Shown here piece after piece: positions 24,757-35,868 of a stretch of 64,000 bases of DNA. The position numbers were made by a program, and so were the translations under genes. Every line of letters begins with the position of its first letter. Position 1 is the first letter of the stretch. Source of the DNA: Terriglobia bacterium (GTDB lineage Bacteria > Acidobacteriota > Terriglobia > Bryobacterales > Bryobacteraceae); contig JAIQFE010000034.1 of the NCBI GenBank assembly GCA_020073445.1, forward strand, positions 1-64,000, written 5' to 3'. The notes below the pieces were generated by a model, which worked only from the letters and a program-made list of their open reading frames with translations, did no database searches and was not told where the DNA came from.

Positions 24757-26316
24757 TCACAACTTCTCCGCGATCGATTTGGCCTGGCTGAATAAGTACA
24801 GGTAATCCGACCCGCCCGCCTTCGAATCCGTTCCCGACATGTTGAATCCGCCGAACGGATGCGCGCCGACGATGGCTCCCGTGCATTTGCGGTTGATGTA
24901 CAGGTTCCCCACGTGGAACTCGTTCCTGGCGCGTTCGATCCGCTGCGGGGAAGCGCTATAGAGGGAGCCGGTCAATCCGTACTCGGTGTTGTTGGCGATG
25001 GCCATCGCGTCGTCGAAGTCGCGGGCGCGGATGACGGCCAGCACCGGCCCGAAAATCTCCTCTTGCGCGAGACGAGCAGTGGGGGCAATATCGGCGATCA
25101 CCGTGGGCTCGAGAAAATATCCGTCGTCGAATCCGGAAAGAGCGGCTAGTCTCCCGCCCGCGATCACCCGGCCTTCCTCGGCGCCGATCTCGATGTAGTT
25201 CGTAATCGACTTCAGCGCGCCCGCATTGATAACCGGACCCGCCGGAGCGTTCTCTGCCGGGTCTCCACTGCGAATCTTCGCCACGCGGGCCTGGAGCTTT
25301 TCGACGAACTTGTCGTACAGGGTGCTATCCACAATCGCCCGGGAGCAGGCCGAGCACTTCTGCCCCTGAAACCCGAAGGCCGACGCTGCCACGCCTTCGA
25401 CAGCGGCATCCAGGTCGGCATCCGCCGCCACGACGATCGAGTCCTTGCCTCCCATCTCGAGAATCGTGCGCTTGATCCACAATTGGCCGGGCCGATGCTG
25501 CGCGGCTCGGACGTTGATATCGAGTCCCACATCGCGCGAACCGGTGAAAGCAATGAAACGTGTTTTGGGGTGCTCAACCAATCCGTTCCCGAAGGTCGCG
25601 CCGGAACCGGGACAGAAGTTGACCACTCCTGGCGGCATCCCGGCTTCTTCCAGCGCCTCGAAAAACTTCGCCGCAATGGTGGGCGAATCGCTCGATGGCT
25701 TGAGCACCACGGTGTTGCCGCACACCACCGACGCCATGGTCATGCCGCACATGATCGCCAGCGGGAAGTTCCACGGCGGGATCACCGCGCCGACGCCTAG
25801 AGCGATGTACCGCAGTTGATCGCGTTCGCCGGGAAGCTGCACCGCGGGCTCGGCCTGGGCCATGTGCAGAGCCAGGCGGGCGTAGAACTCCAGGAAGTCG
25901 ATCGCTTCGCAGGTGTCAGCTTCAGCCTCGTCCCAGTTCTTGCCGACCTCCAGGACCATCCACGCATTAAACTCGGGCTTCCGTTTTCGAACGATTTCGG
26001 CGGTGCGGAACAGCAAACCCGCACGTTCCTCGACCGCGACGTTCTTCCACGATTCGAACGCCGCCAAGGCCGCTTGCATGGCCGGCTCCACGTGCTCGAG
26101 GCCTGATTTCTGATGTACGCCGACGATTTCAGACGGTCGCGCGGGGTTGAGTGACCGAATTTTGTCTGACGTGAAGACGCGCTTGCCGCCGATCACCAAA
26201 TCGTATTCGCGGCCCAGCTCGCCGCGGACCTTCGCGATCGCCGCACGCATGGCTTGTGCGTTCCCTTCCTGGCGGAAATCGACCACGGGTTCGTTGGAAA
26301 AAGGACGGGCGGCCAT
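24757..26316 (-). CDS. pruA: L-glutamate gamma-semialdehyde dehydrogenase
   Basis: 519 residues from ATG 26316. Aldehyde dehydrogenase superfamily, 1-pyrroline-5-carboxylate dehydrogenase type: [29 protein letters not shown], catalytic glutamate in LEMGGKD and cysteine in [12 protein letters not shown], then [10 protein letters not shown] and [19 protein letters not shown]. It oxidises glutamate semialdehyde from proline to glutamate. The proline dehydrogenase is not in the window. Divergent from proS with a 53-bp gap. Confidence 0.93.
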   Translation of the reverse strand: MAARPFSNEPVVDFRQEGNAQAMRAAIAKVRGELGREYDLVIGGKRVFTSDKIRSLNPARPSEIVGVHQKSGLEHVEPAMQAALAAFESWKNVAVEERAGLLFRTAEIVRKRKPEFNAWMVLEVGKNWDEAEADTCEAIDFLEFYARLALHMAQAEPAVQLPGERDQLRYIALGVGAVIPPWNFPLAIMCGMTMASVVCGNTVVLKPSSDSPTIAAKFFEALEEAGMPPGVVNFCPGSGATFGNGLVEHPKTRFIAFTGSRDVGLDINVRAAQHRPGQLWIKRTILEMGGKDSIVVAADADLDAAVEGVAASAFGFQGQKCSACSRAIVDSTLYDKFVEKLQARVAKIRSGDPAENAPAGPVINAGALKSITNYIEIGAEEGRVIAGGRLAALSGFDDGYFLEPTVIADIAPTARLAQEEIFGPVLAVIRARDFDDAMAIANNTEYGLTGSLYSASPQRIERARNEFHVGNLYINRKCTGAIVGAHPFGGFNMSGTDSKAGGSDYLYLFSQAKSIAEKL

Positions 26317-26369
26317 TCTGCACTCAGTGTACCGCCGCCTTCCAGGATGAGACACTAACGTTAATATCC

Positions 26370-27812
26370 ATGGCTCAATCACCTATTACACTTCGCAGCG
26401 CCGATTTCGCGGCCTGGTACCAGGACGTGGTTCTTCAAGGCGATATGGCGGAACCGGCGGAAATCGTCAAGGGCTGCATGGTCATCAAACCCAACGGTTA
26501 TGCCGTCTGGGAGCTGCTGCAGCGCCAGCTGGACGATCGCTTCAAAGCCACCGGCCACAAGAACATGTACTTCCCTCTGCTGATTCCGCAGAGTTTCCTG
26601 AAGAAGGAAGCCGAGCACGTGGAAGGATTTTCGCCCGAGCTGGCCGTCGTCACGATTGCCGGGGGCAAGGAGCTCGAAGAGCCCTACGTGATTCGTCCCA
26701 CATCGGAGACCATCATCGGGCACTTCTTCGCCAAGTGGATCCAGAGCTGGCGCGACCTTCCCATGCTGGTTAATCAGTGGGCCAACGTGATCCGCTGGGA
26801 GCTGCGCACCCGCATGTTCCTGCGCACCACCGAGTTCCTGTGGCAGGAAGGCCACACCGCGCACGCGACCCACGAAGAGGCCCAGGAAGAAGTGCTGCGG
26901 ATGCTCGATATCTATGCCGAGGTCGCCGAAGATGTGATGGCTATGCCGGTGATCAAGGGCAAGAAGACGCATTCCGAGAAATTTGCGGGCGCATTGCACA
27001 GCTACTCGATCGAGGCCATGATGCAGAACGGCCTGGCGCTTCAGGCCGGCACCAGCCATGATCTGGGCCAGAACTTCGGCAAGGCGTTCGACGTGCAGTT
27101 CCAAAGCAAGGAAGGCCAGCTCGATTACGTGTGGCAGACTAGCTGGGGTGTGAGCACCCGGCTGATTGGCGGACTCGTGATGAGTCATTCCGACGACAAG
27201 GGTCTGGTCCTGCCGCCCAAACTCGCGCCGGTCAAAAGCGTACTGGTGCCCATTTATCGGAAGGACGACGAGAAAGGCGCAGTGCTCGAAGCCGCGCACC
27301 GCATGGCGAAGGACGTCGGTGCGGAAGTCGACGATCGCGAGGGGCACAATCCCGGCGCGAAGTTCTTCCACTGGGAGCGCCGCGGCGTACCGATCGTGCT
27401 GGAGCTTGGCCCGCGCGATCTGGCCGCGGGGACCATTGTTCTCAAGCGCCGCGACACAGGCGCCAAGGAACCGATTCCGCAATCCGAGCTAAAATCGCGC
27501 GTGGAATCGACACTGGAGACCATTCAAAAGGATTTGTACGCGGCCGCCAAGCAACGGCTTAAAGACAATACAGTGCTTGCGAATTCGGTCGAGGAGATCG
27601 AATCGATCCTGCGCGACGTGACCGCCGAAAAAGGTGGCGGCAAGTTCGTCATGGCGCATCTGAAAGACGATCCGGCCTGCGACGCGCGGCTGAAGGCGTT
27701 CAAAGCCACGGTGCGCAATATTCCCCAGGTCGACGAATACGACGGGGCCGGCAAGTGCATTGTCACCGGCGAGCCCGTGGATCGTCGCGTGGTGGTCGCC
27801 AAGTCCTACTAG
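26370..27812 (+). CDS. proS: Prolyl-tRNA synthetase
   Basis: 480 residues from ATG 26370, class II synthetase of the shorter archaeal/eukaryotic-like ProS form without the editing insertion: class II motif 1 region with [23 protein letters not shown], motif 2 [24 protein letters not shown] and motif 3 region [17 protein letters not shown], anticodon-binding domain, and a zinc-like C-terminal domain ending in SY. Charges tRNA-Pro. Confidence 0.95.
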   Translation: MAQSPITLRSADFAAWYQDVVLQGDMAEPAEIVKGCMVIKPNGYAVWELLQRQLDDRFKATGHKNMYFPLLIPQSFLKKEAEHVEGFSPELAVVTIAGGKELEEPYVIRPTSETIIGHFFAKWIQSWRDLPMLVNQWANVIRWELRTRMFLRTTEFLWQEGHTAHATHEEAQEEVLRMLDIYAEVAEDVMAMPVIKGKKTHSEKFAGALHSYSIEAMMQNGLALQAGTSHDLGQNFGKAFDVQFQSKEGQLDYVWQTSWGVSTRLIGGLVMSHSDDKGLVLPPKLAPVKSVLVPIYRKDDEKGAVLEAAHRMAKDVGAEVDDREGHNPGAKFFHWERRGVPIVLELGPRDLAAGTIVLKRRDTGAKEPIPQSELKSRVESTLETIQKDLYAAAKQRLKDNTVLANSVEEIESILRDVTAEKGGGKFVMAHLKDDPACDARLKAFKATVRNIPQVDEYDGAGKCIVTGEPVDRRVVVAKSY

Positions 27813-27818
27813 CCTTTA

Positions 27819-29279
27819 ATGTCTCAACCGACCACCACAGAAACCGGGTTCGTCCGCGGCTTGAACCTGTTCGACGCGACCATGATCGTGATCGGCACGA
27901 TGATCGGCTCGGGGATCTTCATCGTCTCGGCCGACATGGCTCGCCTGATCAACAGTCCGGGTTGGTTGCTGGTCGCCTGGGGCGTCACCGCCGCGCTCAC
28001 GATTCTGGCAGCGCTCTCTTACGGAGAGCTCGCGGCCATGCTGCCGCACGCCGGCGGCGTCTACATATTCCTGCGCGAGGCGTATTCGCCCTTGTGGGGA
28101 TTCCTCTACGGCTGGACCCTCTTCGCCGTGATCCAGACCGGAACCATCGCGGCGGTTGCTGTGGGGTTCGCACGATTCCTGTCGGTTCTGGTGCCCTCCA
28201 TTTCCGAGACCAGTTACCTGATCCCGCCGATCCACATCTCCACCGGCTACGCCTTTTCTCTTTCGACGGCGCAGCTCGTTGGCGTCGCAGTCATAGTGTT
28301 GCTTACTTGGACCAACTCGCGCGGGCTGGAATACGGCAAGATCGTGCAGAACGTATTCACGACGGCGAAGGTATCGGCGATAGCCGCTTTGATCCTGGCC
28401 GGCGTGTTCCTGGGCCTCAACTCGGAGGCGATCCATGCCAATTTCACGTCGACCTTCGCCCTGGGCGCGTTCGATCCCGCGCTGGGCGTCGCCGCGAGTT
28501 CGGTATTCGGACTCATCATCGCCATCGGCGTGGCCCAATCCGGCTCGCTGTTTTCGGCCGATGCCTGGCATGACGTGACGTTCGTCGCCGGAGAAATACG
28601 CGATCCGAAGAAGCATCTTCCGAGCGCATTGGTCATCGGCTGCACGTCCGTGGTGCTACTGTACCTGCTCACCAACGTGATCTACCTGCTGGTGCTGCCG
28701 CTGCCCGCGATCCAGCAGGCGCCATCGGATCGCGTCGCCACTGCGGTGCTTGATCGAATCTTTCCGTCCTACGGCTCCATGCTGATGGCGATCGCGATCA
28801 TGATCTCGACCTTCGGCTGCGTCAACAGCCTGGTGCTTTCGGGCGCGCGAGCTTACTACGCGATGGCCAGGCACCGGCTGTTTTTCGTGCAAGCGGGGAG
28901 GCTGAATCGCTTCCAGGTGCCGGCGTGGTCTTTGTGGATCCAGGGTGCCTGGGCGGCGGCTCTGGTGCTGCCGCGCACGTACAACACAGCCACAGGCCAA
29001 TACGGAAATCTGTACGGGAATCTGCTCGACTACGTGATCTCCGCGGCGCTGATCTTCTACATCCTGACCATCGCGGCGGTGTTCCGCCTGCGGCATAAGA
29101 TGCCTCACGTCGAGCGCAGCTACCGCGTACCGGGCTACCCTGTGACACCGGCGCTGTATATCGTGGGAGCTGCGGTAGTGCTGGTGATCCTGTTCGCCTA
29201 CCGGCCCGCCAGCACGTGGCCTGGCCTGATCATCGTCTTGGCCGGCGCAGCGGTGTACGCATGTCTTCCCCGACGCTAG
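27819..29279 (+). CDS. APC family amino acid permease
   Basis: 486 residues, about 12 membrane helices. The first helix has the APC signature MIGSGIFIVSADMA; also GALSYGELAAMLPHAGGVYIFLREAYSPLWGF. Probably imports amino acids by proton exchange or symport. It begins 6 bp after proS, so it may share the transcript, and it ends in the start region of the MATE gene (19-bp overlap). Confidence 0.92.
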   Translation: MSQPTTTETGFVRGLNLFDATMIVIGTMIGSGIFIVSADMARLINSPGWLLVAWGVTAALTILAALSYGELAAMLPHAGGVYIFLREAYSPLWGFLYGWTLFAVIQTGTIAAVAVGFARFLSVLVPSISETSYLIPPIHISTGYAFSLSTAQLVGVAVIVLLTWTNSRGLEYGKIVQNVFTTAKVSAIAALILAGVFLGLNSEAIHANFTSTFALGAFDPALGVAASSVFGLIIAIGVAQSGSLFSADAWHDVTFVAGEIRDPKKHLPSALVIGCTSVVLLYLLTNVIYLLVLPLPAIQQAPSDRVATAVLDRIFPSYGSMLMAIAIMISTFGCVNSLVLSGARAYYAMARHRLFFVQAGRLNRFQVPAWSLWIQGAWAAALVLPRTYNTATGQYGNLYGNLLDYVISAALIFYILTIAAVFRLRHKMPHVERSYRVPGYPVTPALYIVGAAVVLVILFAYRPASTWPGLIIVLAGAAVYACLPRR

Positions 29280-30673
29280 AAGAACAATCCGGACTGTTTC
29301 ACGCGATCAAAAGCGCCATCCTGGGCGATCCGCATCGCGATTTCACTCAAGGGTCGATCGGACGGGCCATCGCCATGCTGGCCGTGCCCATGGTGCTCGA
29401 AATGATGATGGAGTCGCTGTTCGCCGTCGTCGACGTGTTCTGGGTCGCGCACCTGGGCGCGAATGCCGTCGCGACCGTCGGCTTTACGGAGTCCCTGCTC
29501 ACGCTGCTGTTCGCGGTGGCTCTTGGGTTGAGCATCGCGACCACGGCCACCGTGGCACGGCGCATCGGCGAGAAGGATCCGAAAGCTGCCGCGGAGACCG
29601 CATCACAGGCTGTCCTGCTGGGCGTGATGATCGCGGCGGTGATCGGAAGTTTGGGATTCATCTTCGCGCGCGATCTGCTGCGGATCATGGGAGCCTCGCC
29701 GGAGGTGATCGCCACCGGCAGCGGTTACACGCGCGCAATTTACGGCGGAAGCGGCACCGTGCTGCTGCTGTTCCTGATTAACGGGGTGTTCCGCGGCGCG
29801 GGCGACGCCTCGCTGGCCATGCGAGTTCTGTGGACTGCCAACTGGATCAACATTCTACTCAACCCGTGCCTCATTTTCGGCTTGGGACCGTTCCCGAAAC
29901 TGGGCGTGGCCGGGTCGGGCATCGGGACCACGATCGGACGCGGGTGCGGCGTGCTCCTGCAACTCTGGTTTCTGAGCCGCGGAAAGAGCCGGGTTGTGGT
30001 CCACTGGCATCAGATCCGACTGATTCCCGCGTTGATGCTCCGGCTCGTCCGGCTCTCGCTGGGCGGGATGTTCCAGTACCTGGTTTCGGTGGCGAGCTGG
30101 ATCGTCCTGGTGCGCATGTGCGCCGAGTTCGGTAGCGTGGCCATCGCGGGATACACACTGGCGCTGCGCATTATTCTTTTCGCGCTGCTTCCGAGCTGGG
30201 GTATGGCCAACGCGGGGGCCACGCTGGTGGGACAGAACCTGGGAGCGCGCAAGCCCGACCGTGCCGAGAAGTCCGTGTGGCTCGCGGGATTCTACAACAT
30301 GATCTTTCTAGGGCTGGTCGCCCTGGTCTTCATCGGATTCGCGGGCCCTCTGGTCCGGATTTTCAGCACCGATCCGGATGTAGTGGCCATGGCGTCCACC
30401 ACGCTGCGCACGATCGCCTACGGCTACATCTTCTATGCCTGGGGCATGGTGATCGCGCAGGCGTTCAACGGCGCGGGCGATACCAACACGCCGACCATGC
30501 TAAACGTGCTGTGCTTCTGGGTCTTGCAGATTCCGCTGGCGTGGCTGCTCGCGTTTCGCATCGGGCTGGGGCCGAATGGCATCTTCATCGCCATTGCAAT
30601 CGCACAATCGGCTTTGGCTGTTGCTGGGGTGCTGATGTTCCGCCGCGGAACCTGGAAGGGTGCAGCAGTCTAG
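29261..30673 (+). CDS. MATE family efflux transporter
   Basis: 470 residues with the duplicated six-helix MatE domains: FTQGSIGRAIAMLAVPMVLEMMMESLF, FWVAHLGANAVATVGF, and in the second half PSWGMANAGATLVGQNLGA. Drug or metabolite export in exchange for Na+ or H+. The start at 29261 is inside the permease gene. Confidence 0.93.
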   Translation: MSSPTLEEQSGLFHAIKSAILGDPHRDFTQGSIGRAIAMLAVPMVLEMMMESLFAVVDVFWVAHLGANAVATVGFTESLLTLLFAVALGLSIATTATVARRIGEKDPKAAAETASQAVLLGVMIAAVIGSLGFIFARDLLRIMGASPEVIATGSGYTRAIYGGSGTVLLLFLINGVFRGAGDASLAMRVLWTANWINILLNPCLIFGLGPFPKLGVAGSGIGTTIGRGCGVLLQLWFLSRGKSRVVVHWHQIRLIPALMLRLVRLSLGGMFQYLVSVASWIVLVRMCAEFGSVAIAGYTLALRIILFALLPSWGMANAGATLVGQNLGARKPDRAEKSVWLAGFYNMIFLGLVALVFIGFAGPLVRIFSTDPDVVAMASTTLRTIAYGYIFYAWGMVIAQAFNGAGDTNTPTMLNVLCFWVLQIPLAWLLAFRIGLGPNGIFIAIAIAQSALAVAGVLMFRRGTWKGAAV

Positions 30674-32325
30674 CGGAACTGGTAGATTGTCGCGGCGGAA
30701 CCGCCGTACAGCGGCTTCAGATCGGGATGATTCCGGATTTTCGTCTCGATGTCGGCCGCGGCTTCATCGTCCACGCCCTGGCTGGTATCGGCCCCGGAAA
30801 ATTCGAAATACGATAATCCGTGATCGCGAGCGAAGGGCTTGAGGTCGGTGAACCAGTTCACAATGCCAGCGCGATCTTCCCGGTACCACAACGCCGGCGG
30901 CAGAGATGCGCGCATGGCGTGACGCCCGGTGTGCAGGTAGAACATCACGTCCTCTGTCGCGAGCACAGACGCGTCCGCGGGCAGGTTCGTGCGCGCCCAC
31001 TCGTATACGGGAATCCGCGCGGCGATCCGCGCACGGTGATGTTCCGCATCGTCTTTGCGCATGAAAACTTGTGCGACATAGAGCTGCAGTGCCAGCGCTC
31101 CAGCGAGTATCAAGGCGAACACTGCGATGAGTCCGGAGGCCGCGACGCGCTGCGACCGATCCTTGTGGCGCAATCCCACGCGGGCTGTTTCGTAGAAGTG
31201 TTCCATCTCCACCACCAGGCCCGCCAGTGCCAGCGGGAAGAACGGCAGCGTCAGGCGTTCATTCGCGGGGAAGGTACACACGCACAGCAATACGGCGCCC
31301 ATGGCGGCGAACAGCGCGTACAACACGCCCTGGCCGCGACGAACCATGCGCACGATTCCGGCGACCATCGCCACCGCGATCACCTGCGCCAGGATTTTCA
31401 GGAACCAGGAACTGGTCACCTTGGGTACGATCAGCCCGCCCAGTCCCCACAACAAAGCATCGATATTTCTCCACACGTATAGATGAAAGTCTTTCAGTGA
31501 CAGCGAGTACAGTTGATTGCGGAAATAATCGGTGTAGTAGATGAGAGACGGATCGTTGGTGGGAAGCTGGTGCATCCGCGACCACAGGGTCCAGCCCGCG
31601 ACGAACGGCAGCATGCCCGCCGCGAAGAGCAAAGCCGTACGGCGCTGCTTTCGCGTCCATAAATAAACCATCACGGCGGCGAAGAGTACGATGCCCGCCG
31701 ATCGCGTCAAATAAGCCAAACCTCCGGCGACGCCCGCCGCTACTGCCAGGAAGGCCTGCGCTCGCGGCGGCATTTCAGAATCGAGGCTGCGCTCGACCAA
31801 GAGCATCGCGGCCAGCGCCAGAGCCAGGAACATCATTTCCGACAGAAGCTGCGTGCTGAACAGCGCCACATACGGATTCACGGCGAACAATACCAGGAGC
31901 AGCCAGGTTCGGCCGATCGAGAATCCCAGCCGCCTGAACAGCGCCGGAAGCTGAAACATGACAGCAGGAAAAGCCAGCCAGGAGATCCACGCGGCGATCG
32001 CAAGATTGCGCGGGAACTGCGCGTCCAGACGCCACGCCACGGATAGAAGCAGCGGATACAAAGGCGGATACTTGGTCTGGGCAGGCTCCCCCGGCAGGCT
32101 CTCGATGCGGTAGCCGCCGCCGCTGGCAAGCGACTTAGCCGTTACGTAATAAATGCTGTCATCGTGGAAATCACCGAAGCGCGGCATGTCGCGCAGTTGC
32201 CATATCTGAGTAAGGGAAGGAACCAACAAAAGCAGCAGCAGGGTCCAGCTGGCGGGCTTGAGGATCGAAGGCACGGCGCTCTTAGACACTCGCGGCGCGG
32301 AGGCTAGATCGACGGGGGAGGCCAC
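30670..32325 (-). CDS. GT39/ArnT-like membrane glycosyltransferase
   Basis: 551 residues with about ten membrane helices after LLLLLLVPSLTQIW. A GT-C acidic motif in the first external loop is FHDDSIYYVTAKSLASGGGY, followed by KYPPLYPLLLSV. A C-terminal soluble part of about 150 residues follows. It transfers a sugar from a polyprenyl carrier to an extracytoplasmic acceptor. GTG start at 32325. Overlaps the convergent MATE stop by 4 bp and diverges from the GT2 gene. Confidence 0.8.
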   Translation of the reverse strand: MASPVDLASAPRVSKSAVPSILKPASWTLLLLLLVPSLTQIWQLRDMPRFGDFHDDSIYYVTAKSLASGGGYRIESLPGEPAQTKYPPLYPLLLSVAWRLDAQFPRNLAIAAWISWLAFPAVMFQLPALFRRLGFSIGRTWLLLVLFAVNPYVALFSTQLLSEMMFLALALAAMLLVERSLDSEMPPRAQAFLAVAAGVAGGLAYLTRSAGIVLFAAVMVYLWTRKQRRTALLFAAGMLPFVAGWTLWSRMHQLPTNDPSLIYYTDYFRNQLYSLSLKDFHLYVWRNIDALLWGLGGLIVPKVTSSWFLKILAQVIAVAMVAGIVRMVRRGQGVLYALFAAMGAVLLCVCTFPANERLTLPFFPLALAGLVVEMEHFYETARVGLRHKDRSQRVAASGLIAVFALILAGALALQLYVAQVFMRKDDAEHHRARIAARIPVYEWARTNLPADASVLATEDVMFYLHTGRHAMRASLPPALWYREDRAGIVNWFTDLKPFARDHGLSYFEFSGADTSQGVDDEAAADIETKIRNHPDLKPLYGGSAATIYQFR

Positions 32326-32448
32326 TGTCCCTAAGGAATCGTCATTGCGGGACGCGAACCTTAGAGGCGGCGGCGTTCGATCTACGGGAACTCAGGGTTT
32401 CATCCGATAGAAAAGCGTACTATCGCGCCGTATTTTTGCAGTTTGAGC

Positions 32449-33627
32449 ATGAAACTCTTGATCGCCATCCCGGCCCTGAACGAGGAGCAGAGCATCCACA
32501 GCACCATTCAACGCTGCCTGGACGCCCGCCAGTCGATTCTGGAAAACTCCCCCGTCACGGACGTGGACATTACGGTGGTCAGCGACGGCTCCACGGACCA
32601 CACCGTGGATCGCGCCCGCGAGTTCGGAAGCCGCATCAACCTCATCGAGTTCCAGCGGAATCGGGGCTACGGCGCCGCGATCATGGAAGCCTGGTCCCAT
32701 TCGCAGGCGGACCTGCTCGGGTTTCTGGACGCCGACGGCACCTGCGATCCGCAGTTCTTCGCAACGCTGTGCAACCGGCTAGTGGAAAAAGACGCGGACG
32801 TGGCGTTGGGATGCCGGCTCAACAGCGGGAGCCAGATGCCCGTGATCCGGAGAGTCGGTAACATGCTCTTCGCGTGGCTGCTCTCTATGTTCGCTTCCGA
32901 AACGGTGCGTGACACGGCCAGCGGCATGCGAGTGGTCCGCAGAAGCGCGCTTCGTCATCTCTATCCCTTGCCCATAGGCTTGCACTTCACCCCGGCCATG
33001 AGCGCCCGAGCCATGTTAAGCGACGCCACCCGCATCGTCGAGATCGACATGCCGTATGCGGAACGCGAGGGCGAATCGAAGCTGCGGGTGATCCGGGATG
33101 GCTTCCGGTTCCTGCGCGTGATTGTCGCGAATGCCCTGCTCTACAAAGCCGGACGAATCCTTTCCTGGAGCGCGGCTGGGTGTTTTGTCATCGGGGCTCT
33201 CCTGATGCTGAGACCCCTGATCGCTTACATTGGGACGCGCACCGTGGCCGAGTGGATGATCTACAGGTTCCTGGTTAGCTCCCTGGCCGCTCAGGTGGCC
33301 TTGCTGCTGCTGGGAGCAGGGATGCTCAGCGGCCGTATCGCCTCGATCGTGCTTCACGAGGAAGTACGCGATCGCCGCACGCCCTTTTCCGCGTGGATGA
33401 GAACCGGCTGGTTCTGGTCGGTAGCGGCTTCGCTGGCGGGCGCCGGCTTGATCCTGGTATGGCCCAGCGTGGTCCAGTTGAGCCGAACCGGACACACCGA
33501 CATTCATTGGTCGCGGTTCGTGGTCGCAATGGGCTGCTTCGGCTCGGTCGCGGTCTTCTGCGTGATCCGTGGCCTGGATCGGGTTCTCGATCTGGTGGAA
33601 GAACGGGTGCAACAGTTGTGGAAGTGA
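32449..33627 (+). CDS. GT2 family glycosyltransferase with C-terminal membrane helices
   Basis: 392 residues from ATG 32449. GT-A fold: LLIAIPALNEEQSIHSTI, VVSDGSTDHT, and DXD-type FLDADGTCDP; resembles dolichol-phosphate mannosyltransferase or polyprenyl-phosphate sugar synthases. After residue about 240 four membrane helices follow (LLMLRPLIAYIG, ALLLLGAGMLSG, ASLAGAGLILVWP). Likely makes a lipid-linked sugar donor for the nearby GT-C enzymes. Confidence 0.88.
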   Translation: MKLLIAIPALNEEQSIHSTIQRCLDARQSILENSPVTDVDITVVSDGSTDHTVDRAREFGSRINLIEFQRNRGYGAAIMEAWSHSQADLLGFLDADGTCDPQFFATLCNRLVEKDADVALGCRLNSGSQMPVIRRVGNMLFAWLLSMFASETVRDTASGMRVVRRSALRHLYPLPIGLHFTPAMSARAMLSDATRIVEIDMPYAEREGESKLRVIRDGFRFLRVIVANALLYKAGRILSWSAAGCFVIGALLMLRPLIAYIGTRTVAEWMIYRFLVSSLAAQVALLLLGAGMLSGRIASIVLHEEVRDRRTPFSAWMRTGWFWSVAASLAGAGLILVWPSVVQLSRTGHTDIHWSRFVVAMGCFGSVAVFCVIRGLDRVLDLVEERVQQLWK

Positions 33628-34310
33628 GAGAAGAGCTCTTCGATTTGAGCGAGGAATACGAGTCGATGCTCAACCAGGGCATTCGTCTGTCCGGGGAAAG
33701 CATGTCGTTTTTCATGGAAGGCCGGCTGCAACTGCTCCAGAAACGGACCCGTGGAACTGGTCCGGTTTCCACCATCTTGGATTTCGGATGCGGACTCGGA
33801 TTCGCGTCCCAGCGCCTGCGCCAGATTTTTCCCGCGGCCGAGATCACGGGAGCCGACACCTCACGAAAGGCCTTGGAAGCGGCGCGCCAGAAGAACGGCG
33901 GCCCCGGTATCCGGTTCGTGACCGTGGATGATCTCGGAAATAGCCCTGAGAATTTTGATCTGTGCCATGTCAACGGTGTTTTCCATCACATCCTGCCGGC
34001 CGAGCGTCCCGAGGCACTGGGCTTGATCCACAGGGTGCTTCGGCCCGGCGGCACGCTGGCCCTCTTTGAGAACAACCCCTGGAATTTCGGGGCGCGGATG
34101 GTGATGGCCCGGATCCCCTTTGACCGGGATGCGCAGATGCTGTCCCCGCTGCTGACGGCGGCCTCCCTGCGCCAATCCGGGTTCCGCGTTCTCCAAACCG
34201 ACAGCCTGTTTTTCTTTCCGCGATTCCTGAAAGGACTGCGATTCTCCGAACCATTCCTGGGTTGGACGCGCTTGGGCGCCCAATACCTGGTCCTGGCCGC
34301 CAAGAGTTGA
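33624..34310 (+). CDS. Class I SAM-dependent methyltransferase
   Basis: 228 residues; the GTG start overlaps the preceding stop by four bases (GTGA), indicating coupling (GTG at 33618 is an alternative). SAM motif I LDFGCGLGFASQRL, then ADTSRKAL, FDLCHVNGVFHHI and LRPGGTLALFENNPWN. Of the kind found in glycan and lipid modification clusters; acceptor unknown. Confidence 0.86.
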   Translation: MREELFDLSEEYESMLNQGIRLSGESMSFFMEGRLQLLQKRTRGTGPVSTILDFGCGLGFASQRLRQIFPAAEITGADTSRKALEAARQKNGGPGIRFVTVDDLGNSPENFDLCHVNGVFHHILPAERPEALGLIHRVLRPGGTLALFENNPWNFGARMVMARIPFDRDAQMLSPLLTAASLRQSGFRVLQTDSLFFFPRFLKGLRFSEPFLGWTRLGAQYLVLAAKS

Positions 34311-34320
34311 ACGTTATCAA

Positions 34321-35868
34321 ATGCCCGCTCGATCGATCACTCCCGACACCACTGGACTAGCCATCCCGGCCGAGACTATTTCGGTTGAGGTGTGGTTCCG
34401 TCGAGGCTTATGGGTAGCCTCAGCAATGGCCGCTATCGTACTTCTGTGTTACCTCGGGACCATGTTTTGGGCGGCCAACGAATTGTCTCCGCCCGAATCG
34501 GTGGTCTCCGCGCAGTCGCTGATGCTGGTGCACGACGGAACGCTGTACTACGACCTGAAGCATTATCCCTACACGGTGTCCGCCTACATGCCGTCGTTCT
34601 ACTGGCTCGAGTCGGGATTGATCCGCGCCGGAATGTCCGCGTTCCATGCGGGCCGGCTGATCAGTTTCGCGGCTCTGTTGGGATTGATCGCACTCTGCGG
34701 GCGCATCGCGCTGCTTTACACAGACGACCGTCATGCCGCCTGGGTAGCATCGCTGGCCGCGGCGTCGAGCTCGCTGCTAGGATCGTGGGGAACCACCGGC
34801 CAAGTGGATATGCTGGCGGCGTTCTTCGCTTTGGCGGCGTTCTACAATTACGCGCGATTTGAAGTTCGAGGCGCAAACACGTTGTGGATTGCGGGCGTAT
34901 ATGGGATTTTAGCTGTGTTTACCAAGCAGACGATGCTGGCTGCACCCGCGGCGATCTTTATCCTGCTGTGGATGCGCGACCGCAAGAAGGCCCTCTGGTT
35001 TGGGGCGATTTTCGGCCTAAGCGTGGCCACGGCCGTGCTCGCCATCAACGCGGCTCTCGATGGCCGCTTCCTGGCGAATACCGTCTTCGCCAACATGAAT
35101 CCGTTCAGTGCCGCGAAGTTTCTCGTGCAGCTGCGCTACCTTGTTTCAGTCTCGTTCGGGATGCTGGTGATCGTCGCAGTCTCCTTTGGGCGAATGCTGC
35201 GGGGGCGCGCGCTCGCACCAGCCGTCTATCTGATTCTCGCCGCGCTGGTGTTCCTGGGAACCGCACCGAAGATCGGCTCGGACACCAACTATCAGATCGA
35301 ATCCACGCTGTTGCTGGCTGTGTGCGCTGGCATCGGCCTGCATCAGATCAACTTCTTCCAACTTTACTTCGAGCGCAGCAAAAGCTGGATCACTCTGCTG
35401 CTGATTCCGCTCGCTCTGCACATGGCGATCGGCTACCGCGTTTCCGCTAATGCCCTGCTAGCCCGATTGATGAACGAGAAGTTGTCCCGGGCGGAGATCG
35501 ATCAGCTGCGGCCCTACGTACAGCCGTCGGGCGGCCTGGTTCTGGCCACCGACTACAGCGCCATGGTGCGATTGCGGCAGAGAATCGACGTCGAGCCGCT
35601 CATCTACAACTTACTGGTGTCGAATCACGTGATCGATCCCGAGCCGGTTCGCCGCGATCTCGCGCGAGGCGCGTTCTCGACCGTTATCCTGGCCGAGGAC
35701 GTCTTCGAGCCGAAACAGGTCAGCGATGCGGAATTCGGAACGCTTCCGGCCAGTCAGCTCGACGAAGTGAGAAAGCATTATCGCCTGGCCCGGCGTGTTC
35801 CCGGGCCCTTCCTGGACGTATATGTGTATCAGCCGCTGGATCCGCCGGTGAGGGAGACTCTGCAATGA
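34321..35868 (+). CDS. GT-C type membrane protein, probable glycosyltransferase
   Basis: 515 residues with about eleven membrane helices. Between helices 1 and 2 the loop SPPESVVSAQSLMLVHDGTLYYDLKHYPY YDL contains acidic residues; GTTGQVDMLAAFFALAAFYNYARF and KQTMLAAPAAIFILLWMRDRKKAL follow. The layout fits GT39/GT83-like enzymes that use polyprenyl-linked sugars. Ends with a soluble tail. Overlaps the next gene by 4 bp (ATGA). Confidence 0.75.
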   Translation: MPARSITPDTTGLAIPAETISVEVWFRRGLWVASAMAAIVLLCYLGTMFWAANELSPPESVVSAQSLMLVHDGTLYYDLKHYPYTVSAYMPSFYWLESGLIRAGMSAFHAGRLISFAALLGLIALCGRIALLYTDDRHAAWVASLAAASSSLLGSWGTTGQVDMLAAFFALAAFYNYARFEVRGANTLWIAGVYGILAVFTKQTMLAAPAAIFILLWMRDRKKALWFGAIFGLSVATAVLAINAALDGRFLANTVFANMNPFSAAKFLVQLRYLVSVSFGMLVIVAVSFGRMLRGRALAPAVYLILAALVFLGTAPKIGSDTNYQIESTLLLAVCAGIGLHQINFFQLYFERSKSWITLLLIPLALHMAIGYRVSANALLARLMNEKLSRAEIDQLRPYVQPSGGLVLATDYSAMVRLRQRIDVEPLIYNLLVSNHVIDPEPVRRDLARGAFSTVILAEDVFEPKQVSDAEFGTLPASQLDEVRKHYRLARRVPGPFLDVYVYQPLDPPVRETLQ

